From Cristatella mucedo (Eukaryota > Bryozoa > Phylactolaemata > Cristatellidae): a stretch of DNA of 64,000 bases. The number at the start of each line of letters is the position of its first letter. The stretch's first letter is position 1. The position numbers and the translations under genes are program-made. The notes under the pieces were generated by a model that saw only the letters and a list, made by a program, of their open reading frames with translations, was not told the origin of the DNA and did not search any database. Shown here piece by piece: positions 1 through 10,495 of this stretch. Location: NCBI GenBank assembly GCA_009760855.2, contig WPIO01000096.1, forward strand, positions 152,501 through 216,500, given 5' to 3'.

Positions 1-118
1 GGGCTACCGGACAGTGAAAGCGTCTACAGCGTATATAGGTTTCTCGGGCGCGGCTCTTTCGCATTGGATATTCAATTCACATCTAAAGGCTAAACCAACC
101 TTTTTTTTTATAGTTGAG

Positions 119-139
119 GCTATAAAGGTCACTTGACCT
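119..139 (+). promoter_or_regulatory. TATA-like box overlapping an inverted AGGTCA repeat
   Basis: TATAAA lies at 121-126. It is immediately followed by AGGTCA (126-131), a 2-bp spacer and TGACCT (134-139). Two inverted AGGTCA half-sites are the layout of a nuclear-receptor element, here with spacing of two. About 200 bp downstream is a GC-rich stretch with a good initiation context (AAGATGG at 336-342). A core promoter reading towards the right is plausible but rests on short motifs only. Confidence 0.3.
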
Positions 140-259
140 GCGAGAATCCAGCTCGCACGTTCGCGGTCGGTTTTACAGCTCGGCGGTCATTTTCTTTTTG
201 AAGAATGGGACGATGATACTTTTCAGATTTTCTTTTATTTTTAATTTTCTTTCTGCTCT

Positions 260-500
260 ACAGTGAGGCCAGTCGAATGTCGTGCGTCTTCGGCTCTGCA
301 GCCGCTTCGCGCGCGCGCTCTCCGAGTTTCGGCTCAAGATGGCGGGCGCTGGAGAGAATTCGCGGCGGCGGCTGCTGCTCCGGGAGCGAGCGATCGGAGC
401 GGGCGATGGCAATCGCAGCAGCAAAGGGGCGCAGAGCGCAGAGCCTTCCTTGCATGAGCGCTCGCTCGCTCGACGTTCGGCCCCTCCGTCCGTAGGTCAA
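260..500 (+). other. GC-rich stretch, possible first exon
   Basis: The composition jumps to GC- and CpG-rich. An ATG at 339 in good context (A at -3, G at +4) opens an Arg/Ala/Ser-rich frame beginning MAGAGENSRRR that runs into the CT microsatellite. A weak GT candidate follows at about 490. No domain is recognisable and no downstream exon could be joined. It could be a CpG-rich first exon of a gene continuing elsewhere, or simply GC-rich non-coding DNA. Confidence 0.2.
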
Positions 501-514
501 CACGGAGGCTATCC

Positions 515-618
515 CATCTCTGCCCCTCTCTCTCCCTCACTCTCTCTCTTTCTCTCTCTTTATTTTTCCCACTCTGTCTCTCTCCCCTCTCTTTCTCTCT
601 TCACTTTTTCTCTTTGCT

Positions 619-663
<45 letters not shown>

Positions 664-664
664 T
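515..664. repeat. (CT)n microsatellite, interrupted
   Basis: About 150 bp of CT/CTT-rich pyrimidine tract. Open frames across it on the + strand are artefacts of the repeat. Confidence 0.9.
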
Positions 665-867
665 ACTAGAAAGAGCTACCTGTCTATTTAGTAGGTGCTA
701 TGAAAGCCTTCTGGGCTCAGAAAAGTTTACAGCCTAAACTTCGGGTTATGTCAACGGGATGCTCTCATTTCTTTTTAGACGCTACGCGTGCCGGCGTGCA
801 AATAGTATGGATCTCGCGGGCAATCACCTGTTAGCGCGATTGTGGCAGTGCAGCAGAGCTTTTGTTG

Positions 868-1217
868 AGTGATCAAACGGCGAGGTTGGCCCTCATGTTC
901 GCGCGATTACATGTCCGGGGCCAAAGGTCGCTGCGACTCGCTCAGCCAGGACGTCAATTTCAGCGCTTCCCAGCGAAACGCCATCATCGACTGCAAAATA
1001 GTATGCAGTTCGTTTGTGCTCAGCTCCAGGTTCGTGTCGGCAACGTTGTAAAGCAAGGTGTTGCTCGAGTTCCCATCTGGCCTTCCCTCAGGGGTTCTCA
1101 TTTTTACATATCCAAACGAAGAACTGACTTCTTTGATTAACAGCAAATTTGATAGGCGATCAGTGGAAAGTGCTAGCGAAAGTTTTAGCCATTATTATCA
1201 ACCAGATTCGAGACAAT
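868..1217 (+). pseudogene. Possible broken coding fragment, unidentified
   Basis: One frame reads sensibly for about 115 residues apart from a single TAA at about 1049. It includes DYMSGAKGRCDSLSQ before the stop and PSGLPSGVLIFTYPNEELTS after it. The composition looks protein-like rather than repeat-like, but I cannot name a family and see no clear splice sites. It could be a decayed exon or chance. The flanks (665-867 and 1218-1650) hold nothing recognisable beyond a C-rich patch at about 1400-1450. Confidence 0.2.
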
Positions 1218-1654
1218 TTAATGCCCTGTGAACGTTGAAATGAGCATTTTCAATCCATTTCAGCTCCTCGAGGGTTTCAGCGTTTTTTCTTCTCCCAGTC
1301 CGGTGAGTGATGCCAGGCGTACTCTTTTCTGCTCTTTTAAGCAGAGTTTGACTCTAAAGTCTCAGATTCTAGGATGAGTAATTTAGATTCTGGGCTTTCG
1401 AGCCCCTCCCATTCCCTCGCCCCTCCCCTTCCTGCGCCCCTCCCCACTGCTTTGTTGGACTAGTCGACTTCCGCTCTCATGGGTGCTCGCTCAAATTGAT
1501 GCAACTATCTGCTCAGATGATGAGTTATTTGGATCTGCACCAGCCGTCTGAGAAGGCAGCAGTTTTCTTCTTCCATGTTTAACTTGTCAACGGGATACAT
1601 TTCTGTGCTTCAGAGACGCCTGGCAATGTTTCGCCAATGTATGCGGGTTAGCTT

Positions 1655-2090
1655 TAATAATAATAATAATAATAATAATAATGCACTTGATAAAGCGCCC
1701 TCGGAGAACTCAATATCTCTCTAGGTGCTTTACATTTGCTGCAAAAGGAAATGCAAATGAATGGTGAGTAAAATCATGCTTGATAAACAAATAGCATGAA
1801 TAACATGGTTAGGGGTGACATGCACAGGGTCAGCATGCAAATGTGATTAGTGACAGCATGCACAGTGTCAGCACGCATTAGCACATCAAGGACGAATCAC
1901 AGGGACTTACTAAATGCTGAAATAAATAGGTGTGTTTTTAAGTTCTTTTTAAATATGGTCAGGTCAGGGGATGTTCTGACGCTGGTCGGGAGGGAGTTCC
2001 AGGCTTTGGAAGCATATGAACTAAATGCACGGTCTCCAAAAGATTTGAGGTTTGAGGATTTGAGGATTTTAGGTTTGAGCTTTCAGGCTT
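1655..2090 (-). mobile_element. LINE-1f fragment, 3' end (CR1-like LINE)
   Basis: On the minus strand this is the 3' end of a CR1-like LINE. A TAA repeat (1655-1682) marks the tail, followed inward by the family stem-loop (GCGCC paired with GGCGC around 1695-1735). A long 3' untranslated stretch follows that is nearly collinear with the copy at 12377-12780, sharing the same TGACATGCACAGGGTCAGCA motif. It is 5'-truncated. The span 2091-2555 holds no recognisable feature. Confidence 0.8.
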
Positions 2091-2555
2091 TTTGGAAAAA
2101 GCTGAGGCCTTTAGCTTCCTCGTCGAAGGCACTATTCTTTACCGTGATAAAGCACCGGCGTATCGCATGATGGCAGCCCGCAGGCCCCGTGCATACGTAG
2201 CAGAAGGTAAGCACTTATAAGCAAAGGTCGGTACTTGTCAATTGCCGTAGAGAATTTGGGTCATCTACTCATTCCCCAATTGCCTTTGCTTCCAAAAGTA
2301 ATTGTTATGGTTTTTAAAGCCGGTCGCTCCTACGGCGAATACAAATCAGATGTTCACAGGAAAGCTGAGGATGTCATATGACCTCACACCTACATCCCTA
2401 ATGCATCCGGCTAAGAAAGCTTTCAGCATTAATGCAGCTTCGCCCAGCGAAGCGATTTTCGCAAGCTGAACGCAAGACCAAAGTCAGGCCAAAGTGAGGA
2501 CACGATCGCTAATGGGAGAAGCGATAGTTAAAAAAGGTTTTCTAGGTTCATAGGG

Positions 2556-3735
2556 CTAAAAGTTGACGAAAACCTTTCTTCTTGCCGATGTGATTTCCAT
2601 GCACAATCTGGGATTTCACTTCTATGCGGATGACACTCAGTTGCACCTTTGCTTTGATCCCTCACTCAGTTGCAACTTTGCTTTGATCCCCCCAGCCCTT
2701 CAGTGCTTCGAATTCTCTCAACTACCTTGCTGCCTGTTTTGACGACATCTGCTCATGGATGGCAGCTAATTTTCTTAAATTGATGATGATTAAAATAACT
2801 TACTGGTTATGGGCAAAACCAAGCGTGATTCAGAAATTGGAAAGGCTAACGCTCAAAATTGGCTCTGCCAGCATATTTCCTGTTGAATGTGCCCGAAATC
2901 TAGGTGTCATGTTCCAGAGTGACCTTTCGTTAGACGACGAAATCAGCTCTACAAATAAGCCTACCTACTTTCAGCTGCATAACATGGCTACACTTGGGCT
3001 TGTTTAGACAGGGATGGCACATCTAAGTTGGTGCATGCATTTGTGACATTCCGTCTTGACTTGTATAACTCACTGCTTGGTGGTCTACCGGCCTGTGCAA
3101 TCAGGCGCTTACAGCTGGTGCACAACTCTGCAGCTAGGCTTGTCTTTCGTGAGCGTCGCAGTTGCCACACCACACCACTTCTTGCCGACCTGCACTGGTT
3201 CCCAGTCAAGCAACGCATTGCCTTCAATGTTTTGTCACTCCCTTTTAGGTCCCTTCATTCTTTGGCTCTAGCCTACCTATCAGATCTATCGCTCCACCCG
3301 GCTAAGCATCGTACCACTGCTTTTTGTAATCTAACAGTTTACCTATACTTCGAACAAACTTCGAATCCTTTAGAGACCGTGCCTTTAGTTCGTATGCTCC
3401 CAAAGCTTCGAACTCACTCCCGACTTCCGCCACGACATCCGCTGACTTGACCACATTTAAAAAGGAACTAAAACGCATCTATTTATAACAGCATTTAGTG
3501 GGTCCTTGTGATTCGACCTTTATGTGCTTATTCGTGCTGACACTAGGCATGCTGTCACTAACCACACTTGCACGTTGACCCTGTGCATGACCCCCCTAAC
3601 CATTTTATTCTTTTGTTTATTGAACATGCTACCACTAACCATTCGATCGTGTTTCATTTACATCAAATATAAAGCGCCTAGAAAGAGATTGCATCCTTAA
3701 GGGTGCTTTACCAAGTGTTATTATTATTAATCATA
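2556..3735 (+). mobile_element. LINE-1f fragment, RT to 3' end (CR1-like LINE)
   Basis: This is a truncated non-LTR retrotransposon. The catalytic RT box FHFYADDTQLHLCFDP is intact, with Y-A-D-D at 2623-2634, but a 29-bp tandem duplication (2635-2692) and other frameshifts break the frame. Next comes the thumb region (ANFLKL, then GKPSV-like, then ARNLGVMFQSDLSLDDEIS). The C-terminal LINE signature follows at 3028-3450 (FVTFRLDLYNSLLGGLPACA, then NSAARLVF, then LLADLHWFPVKQRIAF), a pattern typical of the CR1/L2 group. The 3' end carries the family stem-loop at about 3670-3715 and ends in an ATT repeat. It is a dead copy. Confidence 0.88.
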
Positions 3736-3929
3736 TCATTAAAGTGCCTTTGAAGACTGGGCGATGTGGCACCCTTTCTATGATGTCCAGCGACGTCACA
3801 ACCGTTATCCGTTTTAGACTTAGATGCCATTCCACTACGGCAATGCTCATTAGATGAGTGCATTTCGTGTACTGCTAACTCGGCCCGCTGTTAGATAAAT
3901 CACACATCCAATATCGGGGGCTACTTTAA

Positions 3930-4395
3930 CAGGTGCACGACAGTCAAACTGGTCCACACGTTTTTTGTGTGACTTAGCGTCAATATTTTTTGCGATTTCC
4001 TCAATTCTCAAGTTCAGGCCTGTTCCCCTAAGCGACTGCCGCTGGTTAAAAACTCAGCACCACTTGTCTGGTCTGTATTCAAGTCATGTGGTCAAGCCAA
4101 GCTCCATTCTCGTGCTCTCGCACAGCCCTACTCCTCTACTTCCAGACGTCTCGTCATACTTTGCTCTAAATAGGAATATCTTGGAGATCGGACCTTCAGC
4201 TCGTATGCACTGAAAGTCCATAACTGGCTTGTGTCACAGCCTTCAATGACACAGCATTACTTAAATATCAGCTGAAGACGCATCTCTTCAGCTTAGCTTT
4301 CCCTGCAAGCTTGCGAATTTGACTTTTACAGTTCCTGTGTGCCTAGGGTGCTTACCGGTGCACGACTCTTCGCAGGCTAAAAAACCAAGGGATAT
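3930..4395 (+). mobile_element. CR1-like LINE C-terminal fragment, different subfamily
   Basis: Broken frames give SSYALKVHN and KTHLFSLAFPAS-like strings. These are the conserved end of many CR1/L2-group ORF2 proteins (a phrase of the type FSSYAP-VWNSLP, then LKTHLF). The 3' sequence differs from LINE-1f and ends in an AT-rich run (4385-4510) rather than the stem-loop plus ATT repeat, so it is probably another subfamily. Confidence 0.55.
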
Positions 4396-4510
4396 ATTAT
4401 GAGGATTATATATTATATTATTATTATATTATTAAAAACTATATTATAAGGGATATATATGTTATATATATTATAATAATTATTTTATAAAAAATAATAG
4501 AAAATATAAC
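4385..4510. repeat. AT-rich low-complexity DNA
   Basis: About 125 bp of ATTATATA-type sequence at the tail of the LINE fragment on its left. Confidence 0.85.
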
Positions 4511-4659
4511 CCGTGGCCTCGAGTATTTGCTTGTAGTATCCGCTTTTGCTTACCAGTCCAGGTATAATACCTTTGTGCTCTTTTCTTGCATGTCTAAGCA
4601 CGATACCGTGCAAGCCGTTGACCCCTGGTTAATGCTTTTCTTGCAGCAAGTTCTATAAC

Positions 4660-5075
4660 GCCGGATGCAGGTTCAGTTCACTTAGGGAGCTGAAACGACC
4701 GATTTTTATTACGATTGTTACAGAGACCGATATCAACAGAAAGAGTGACATAGAGAATCCACGAACCTTTAGAGCCTTGAGTGTTCATATGGAAGCACTG
4801 CTAAATCACCTTTCCGATCTGTCCTCACCGGTGCAATGCTACAACACCAAGCTAGTCGACGATCTTAACGAGCTTACTTCTCAAACTAAGCTCACTGTAC
4901 GCCCTTGCTCAAATGGCCTATGGTTTACCGAAGACATTAAAACAGCTAGGTCAATCAAGCTCAAGCATGATAACCATCTACCATCTGCGACCTCATCTGT
5001 AACTTCATTGCCGAGCCTAAGAAAAACTACTGACCTCTAGGCCCTAAAACCACTGCTCCGACATTCTTACTCTTA
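4660..5075 (+). mobile_element. CR1-like LINE fragment between endonuclease and RT
   Basis: An 87-residue frame (4777-5040) contains YNTKLVDDLNELTSQTKLTV followed by GLWFTEDIKTARSIK. The order (LxDLLDxHAP-like, then T-x-R, then PWFTxxIxxAK) is the conserved linker between the APE endonuclease and RT in CR1/L2-group LINEs. It stops before the RT. It may be the upstream part of the same family as the neighbouring fragments. Confidence 0.65.
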
Positions 5076-5077
5076 AT

Positions 5078-6640
5078 AATAATAATAATAATAATAATAC
5101 ATTTGCATAGCACCCTCAGAGAACTTGATCTCTTTCTAGGCACTTCATATACACAAGAGAGGGAAGCATGATCATACGATTGTGGGTAACATGCACATTG
5201 TCAACCGGTAAATATTTTTAGTGGTTACATACTTGTGTCAGTATACATAGGACAACTCACAAGTACCCATCGCATGCTGAGAGAAGCAGAAGCATGTGTA
5301 AGACCTTTTCTAGTGATGTCAGTCGGTAGTGAGTTCTAGGCTTCGGGAGCATATGAACTGAACCCCAAGTTGACAAATGGTTTAAGGTTGGTTCGAGGCA
5401 GTGCTAAGCGATTTGATTGAGGAAAGCAGGTGGTACGTTGCCTAGCTTGGTGGGGGGGGGGAGTAGGCAGATAAGGAGTAGATAGACAGGCTGGAGCCAG
5501 AGAATAAAAGGATCTAAAAGTGTGTGGCACAAAGTCGATACCCTGCTGGATCGGAAGCCAGTGCAGGTCGAAAAGAAGTGGCATGTTGTGGCAACAGTGA
5601 CACTCATCACAAACGAGCCTAGCTGCCGAGTTTTGCACGGACTGTAAGCACCCGATTGCACAGGCCGGTAGACCAGCAAGCAGTGTAACTGATTTGGCTG
5701 TAGTATCCCTGTCTAAAGCAAGCTCAAATTCTATCAATGTTATGTAGCTGGAAGTAGGCAGACCCAACAGTGGAGCTAATCTATTCGTTTAGTGAAAGGT
5801 CACTTTAGAACATAATGCCTAGATTACATGTAGATATAAAAGGAACTTATTTTGAGTGGTAAGCATTCCTAATTACGAGTCACGTTTGATTTGCCCATCC
5901 TTAGGAAGTTGCTTTCACCACAATTCAAGTGGGGCGCCATCCGAATGCGTATGTTAGCAATGCCAACAGCACATGAATTGAGAGCATTGGACATGCAGCA
6001 GAGCTAGGAAGGATCAAAGGACAGGTAAAGCTGTGTGTTATAAGCACAGAAGTGAAACCCTATTGTGCTTGGGCATCACATCGGCAAGAGGGCAAGCGAA
6101 CCTTGCGAAAAGAAGAGGACCAAACACTGAGAAGCCTGTACTAAAGTGGTTCTGCGAATGATCTTTGCCTATTCACATAAATACTCTGGAGTCTCACTGA
6201 TGATCTAAAAAAATTTCAGCAGTGCCCGTGATTAGCAGGTGAAATGAGAGACGTTCGACAAGGACTTTGTGATGAATAGTTCCAGATGCTGCTGAAAGAT
6301 CAAACATAACAAGCCGCCTTCAACTAAGTGAATTCCTCAGAAGGTGCGAAGCAATGGTAACTCGGTGGTGTTAGTAGCTCTAAAACCAGACTGCAACTTT
6401 TGAGCTCTCTGATCTTGTCTATCTTGCTGACGCTACTTGAAACATACATGCGAATTGCTAATAATATCTTGACAGAGGACTTGCTGAGCCGTCCTCCAGC
6501 TGAAGCATGCAGAGGTATCAAGAGATAGTGGCAGCAGCAACTGGATCTTGGCACTGAAAGTAGGCCTTCAGCTAAAGCACACTTGGCATCAAACGATGAT
6601 GTTCTGCAAAGTAATCCATTAAGCGCAATCAACAACACGG
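5078..6640 (-). mobile_element. LINE-1f copy on minus strand, RT to 3' end, decayed
   Basis: The 3' end is at 5078 (AAT repeat, then stem-loop at about 5105-5145). Reading the minus strand from 6640: a region like LQSGFRATHSTETALLR in several frames (6350-6640), the RT finger/palm phrase MFDLSAASGTIHHKVLVERL (about 6250-6320; family form is AAFDTIDH), a damaged catalytic box FHFCAYNTQLYLSFDPS (about 6020-6060; family form YADDTQLYL), and the C-terminal signature at 5336-5767 (LAGLPACAIGCLQSVQ, then NSAARLV, then LLFDLHWLPIQQGIDF). Frameshifts and the lost Asp pair make it inactive. Confidence 0.82.
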
Positions 6641-8200
6641 CAGACTATAATCTACTCTGTTGAACGAAACCTGAAGAGCACAGCAAAAACTTAAGAAACT
6701 TAAGAGGTGCTTAAAGATAATTTATTGCCTGCATAATTAGCAGGCGATGAGGCTTGCTAAAGATGCTGGCAACAGTGCAGGCACTCATACAATCAAACGC
6801 TGGAAACGGCAGCACTGCACCAAGCAAAAGGACAATGGCCCACATCACACGCTGTCTATAGGCAATATGCTGTCTGAGGCCAGCAACAGGAAGGGGGCAT
6901 TTGCACAGCACTGGATGCCACGCCTTCAGCCAGCGATCGGCCAGAACTGGTGGTTGCTGCTGGCAGCCTGCCTCCAGTCTAGTGGTGTCCGCCGTGACCA
7001 CCGTGCTCAGAAGGTGGTGCAAAGGCATCGTCTACAACAATCAGACAGACAACATCAGGAGCATTCCGAACCCTGTCCTGTCGGAGCAGCATCAGCATCT
7101 GGCACAGCATCAACCACGGCAGCTGTCTCTGGTACTAAAACAGGCTTTCAACACAACTGTCTTCTCCACCGCTCAGCCTCGAGGATACTGCTGAAGGAAT
7201 GGCGCAAGGAGGCTGTCAGCAAAACGACATCGGCTGCACATAAACACAAACGTGCCAGCGCTGGACTCGCAAAAGAAGGCAACGTCGCAAGAAGAGATCG
7301 CAGTGGCGTGGCCGGCTTCATCGTTCCTAGGATGACTGCACAACGCTGCAGCTGTGCGGTCCAACTTGAGCCGGATGACGGTCGCGGCTAGGCAGGTGGA
7401 GATAGAGCCTGGCAGGAACCACCAATCGCTGATAAAGAAGCATCTACAGTTGGGCAGCAATTTGAAGGGTCAGACTAGCAGCGAACCAAAATGGACCTTC
7501 TTTGACTTGAATGGTGCTGAGGTACACCGCCAGAAGCCAACTGCACACAAGCCTATCTAAGACAGAACTATAGCCATAGCTACGATTTCGGAAATTTCCC
7601 GTGAACGATTGGGATGAGTGGTAGCATGCTTTCAAGTCAGGCCGATCTCCTATTAAGCTTGAGCGGCCAAAGCACCAGCCAATGCGGCTTCTGCCCGAGC
7701 AAGGCCTAGCAAGTTACCCAGGCATTGATTGGCATACATGTACCCATTGGATGCCGGTCGGAGGAGGGGAGGGACGGGTCTAGACTAGAACTAGGTTAGT
7801 CTATACCAAGGACACGACACTTGAGCTGGACGGCCTCTCGATAACGAGGCAGCGGCTAGGATATTTGTAGCGAGACGACACTGAGCACGAGGCAGAGGAG
7901 CCAATATTGTGGTAATAACAACCAGGCCACCTACCTTGACAGAGGTGACTACTTGACCGATACACACTACGGTTCTGGCTTCTACTGCAGAGTCACCTTA
8001 GCTCCTGCTGCCGACTGGGGCATGGCCTCTCCAGTCATCCTGCCTCGCTATTACCATGCTAGTCACTCTCTTGACAACGTCTTCTGACCCTCACAGCTAG
8101 GCTTCTCACCTAATCGCTGCTGCACAAGATAGTCTGCTGGCTACCGCCGGCTTTCAAGCAAGCTAAAGAAAACGTGCCAGCCAGCTCAACGACGCACCAT
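6641..8200. other. No recognised gene; long open frames of unknown status
   Basis: A 214-codon frame runs on the + strand (6747-7391) and overlapping open frames run on the - strand (6711-7028, 7173-7460). None matches a family I know. The region directly abuts the 5' side of a minus-strand LINE, so the minus-strand frames could be that element's divergent 5' part. The + frame is Gln/His/Ala-rich and looks like a composition effect. Nothing else is seen to 8200. Confidence 0.25.
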
Positions 8201-8390
8201 CGGCCCTTGTGACTTCCCGGCGTTACGCACGCAACACGGGAGACACAAGCGCCAGCAGCGGACGACACTTACGCTTCCTAGCAGCTCGAATGGCTTCCCA
8301 TTTCTTCACGTTCGCCGGCGAGTTCACTGCAACCGAGAGCGAGAATGAGGCTGGCCACACGCACAGCACAACCGGAGCCGCCGAGCAGCG

Positions 8391-8578
8391 GAGGCAGCTG
8401 CAGTTGCCAGCTACGCTCGCAGGCAGCCAATCGCACGACAGTCGCACGAGGTGGAGGCAGCTGCAGTTGCCAGCTACGCTCGCAGGCAGCCAATCGCACG
8501 ACAGTCGCACGTGGTGGAGGCAGCTGCAGTTGCCAGCTACACTCGCAGGCAGCCAATCGCACGACAGTCGCACGCGGT
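8391..8578. repeat. Three tandem copies of a 63-bp unit with CCAAT and E-box motifs
   Basis: The unit starts GAGGCAGCTGCAGTTGCC at 8391, 8454 and 8517, so the period is exactly 63. Each unit contains CAGCTG (8395, 8458, 8521) and AGCCAATC, i.e. a CCAAT box (8427, 8490, 8553). The second unit also makes CACGTG at 8508-8513. A fourth CCAAT lies outside the array at 8657. Because 63 is divisible by three, several frames stay open and encode 21-residue repeats, but a regulatory minisatellite is the simpler reading. Confidence 0.85.
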
Positions 8579-9124
8579 GCTGGTGGGTGGGCTGAGGGAG
8601 AGGGACGCTCGGCTGTCGCGTGGATGGGGAACTACTTTTGCACGGGCAGCCGGCAGCCAATCACTCAAGCGCGGGCGGGTGCGCTTGCGCGGGGCACCGA
8701 GTGCTTGGCTGCCGGGACGAGACTCGTGCTCGCTCGATCCTCACTGGCAGGGTCGCAAAAGCTGGACTCTTGCAGCAGCCGGAAGTCGACTGACTGCTGA
8801 AAGCTGCAGCGACTGCAACCAGGGCTCGTGTGGCGCCGTGCGGGCGCAAATTCCCCACTGAGCGCTGCAGCGACTGCTACCACGGTGCTGCGTCTGGCAC
8901 CATGCGTAACAGAGGCTTTACGAGTAAGCCGACAGCTCGTTCTTTTTTAAAAATCGGCCTCACTCAGCAACCCAGCACAGCAACTGCTGGCAGACCGGTC
9001 TACGAGCGGCGAGATTTAAGGCGCACGGCTATATATTAGAGGCTGATCGAAGCTTTTGCTCTTGCGCTTGGGAGCGCTCTTGAGCACGCGCTGCCAGCAA
9101 CTCGGGGAGCTGCGCCTGACCCCC

Positions 9125-9272
9125 AAGTTAGGGGTCAAGTGCTCGCTCTTCACGATCAAGGTTGCGAGTTCGAGTCGTGCAGCAGCGGGCGACCATTCAT
9201 TTCCCACTGCAAACGGTGGCGATAGCCGTCAAGGCTCTTGCGCCCGCTATATAAATGAGGATGTTGAATCAG
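9125..9272 (+). mobile_element. SINE-A copy 1 (tRNA-derived)
   Basis: The copy has a B-box-like GCGAGTTCGAGTCG at about 9163, then the family body CACTGCAAACGGTGGCGATA and AGCCGTCAAGGCTCTT, ending GTTGAATCAGCTT. The 5' part is divergent. Orientation is plus. Confidence 0.7.
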
Positions 9273-9828
9273 CTTCAGCTTTACGCACATGCGGCTCGCA
9301 AGCTCCCCCCCCATCAATGCACGAGCTCTGAGAGATGCACAAGGTCGGCCGGATGCGCGGTACGAGAGAGCGTCGAAGGGAGACAGGCCGCTAGCGTGCA
9401 AAGCAAGCCGGCTCGAAAGGTGCCGAAAATGGGAGATCGGGCAAGGTGCGCCAGCTGCGATCTCGGGCACAGTCGAGCGTGCCCGAGACTCACTCCTTGC
9501 GGTCTCACTTCCGACAGCCAGCGATAAGTGGAGCGAGTGGGAGCGCTGCAGCACTGCCGGTCCGTCAGAATGATTATACAAAGAAGGGCTGCAGCTGCCT
9601 GCCACTGTGTCGAGCTCCCACGGAGGCTGCGGGCACCGAGCTCGCACGACGCCGTGACCTCTCGTTCAGGTCACGAGGCGCGTGCTCACGACCGCAGACG
9701 TCCGAGCGACTGCTGCTGCTACTGCATTCGTTTCCGCTTTCAGCTTACGCCGGCGTTCGGTCGCGGCGCGAGCTTCGAGTGACAAACAACGATGCAGTGC
9801 TCAGCAGCTGGCTGCAGCAGACCAGGAC

Positions 9829-9856
9829 GCCGTTCGATGCAGCTGCATCGAACGGC
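9829..9856. repeat. Perfect 28-bp palindrome
   Basis: The left arm GCCGTTCGATGCAG (9829-9842) is followed without spacer by its exact reverse complement (9843-9856). Confidence 0.9.
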
Positions 9857-9933
9857 GGCAAAATCCAACGATTTGCCACCAGAGCGGCATAGCAGCAAAT
9901 CGCCAGCACGAGCGACGGACGAACGCCACGAAT

Positions 9934-9966
9934 GTTGCCGAACGGCAACACCACGAGCTCGTGGTG
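9934..9966. repeat. Adjacent short palindromes (16 and 18 bp)
   Basis: GTTGCCG-AA-CGGCAAC occupies 9934-9949 (7-bp arms, 2-bp loop). It abuts CACCACGAGCTCGTGGTG (9949-9966), a perfect 18-bp palindrome. Confidence 0.88.
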
Positions 9967-10419
9967 CACAAGAGAGCAAAGCCTGAGTGGCAGCCGGCTG
10001 GCTGCTTCAGCTCGCACCTGCGCTGCTGATCGCGTAGAAGACGGGGAGGCAGACGGCGAAGCCGTAGCCAAAGAAGCGTATAAAGCGGGAGTTCTGCCAC
10101 GTCCACTTGTATGGAAACTGCCGCAGCTTGGCGGTCAGCGTGTAGGGATACACCATCTCCCTTCCAGACATGACTGAAGCAGCTCACTGCAAAAAACATT
10201 CACGTAACGTACTCCTTGGATTCATGCGCAGACGCAGCAGCAGCGACGGCGGCTACATTGCGCAAGCAAATCCGGCCCTGTTAGGGTGCAATACAAAAAA
10301 CGTCTCACTATCACAATCATTAGAATGAGCTAGCATGCAATCTTTTATAAGATTCAACGCGTGAGTAAAAACCCAGCGACCAGCAAGCGACGACTCGTCT
10401 AATTGAAGCAGCAAATGGA

Positions 10420-10495
10420 AAGCGCCTAAAAAGAGATTGAGTTCTCTGAGGGCGCGTTATCAAGTGCATTATTATTATTATTATTTTTATTATTA
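10420..10495 (+). mobile_element. LINE-1f tail-only insertion
   Basis: Only the terminal stem-loop is present: GCGCC 10422-10426 pairs with GGCGC 10451-10455, and inner AGAGA 10432-10436 pairs with TCTCT 10443-10447. An ATT repeat follows. Extreme 5' truncation of a LINE, or a SINE tail. Confidence 0.8.

Larger units (their letters stand above)
9273..10415. other. GC-rich DNA without a convincing gene
   Basis: Many overlapping open frames exist on both strands, as expected from high GC and scarce stop codons. None shows a domain or a splice-consistent structure. The notable content is the palindromes listed separately. Confidence 0.5.

Noticed and set aside
6747-7391. 214-codon + strand frame
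   Set aside because: No family resemblance and a biased composition (Gln, His, Ala), with equally long overlapping frames on the other strand. Not enough to call a gene.
8391-8578. CRISPR-like array
   Set aside because: Three head-to-tail units without unique spacers in eukaryotic DNA; a minisatellite.
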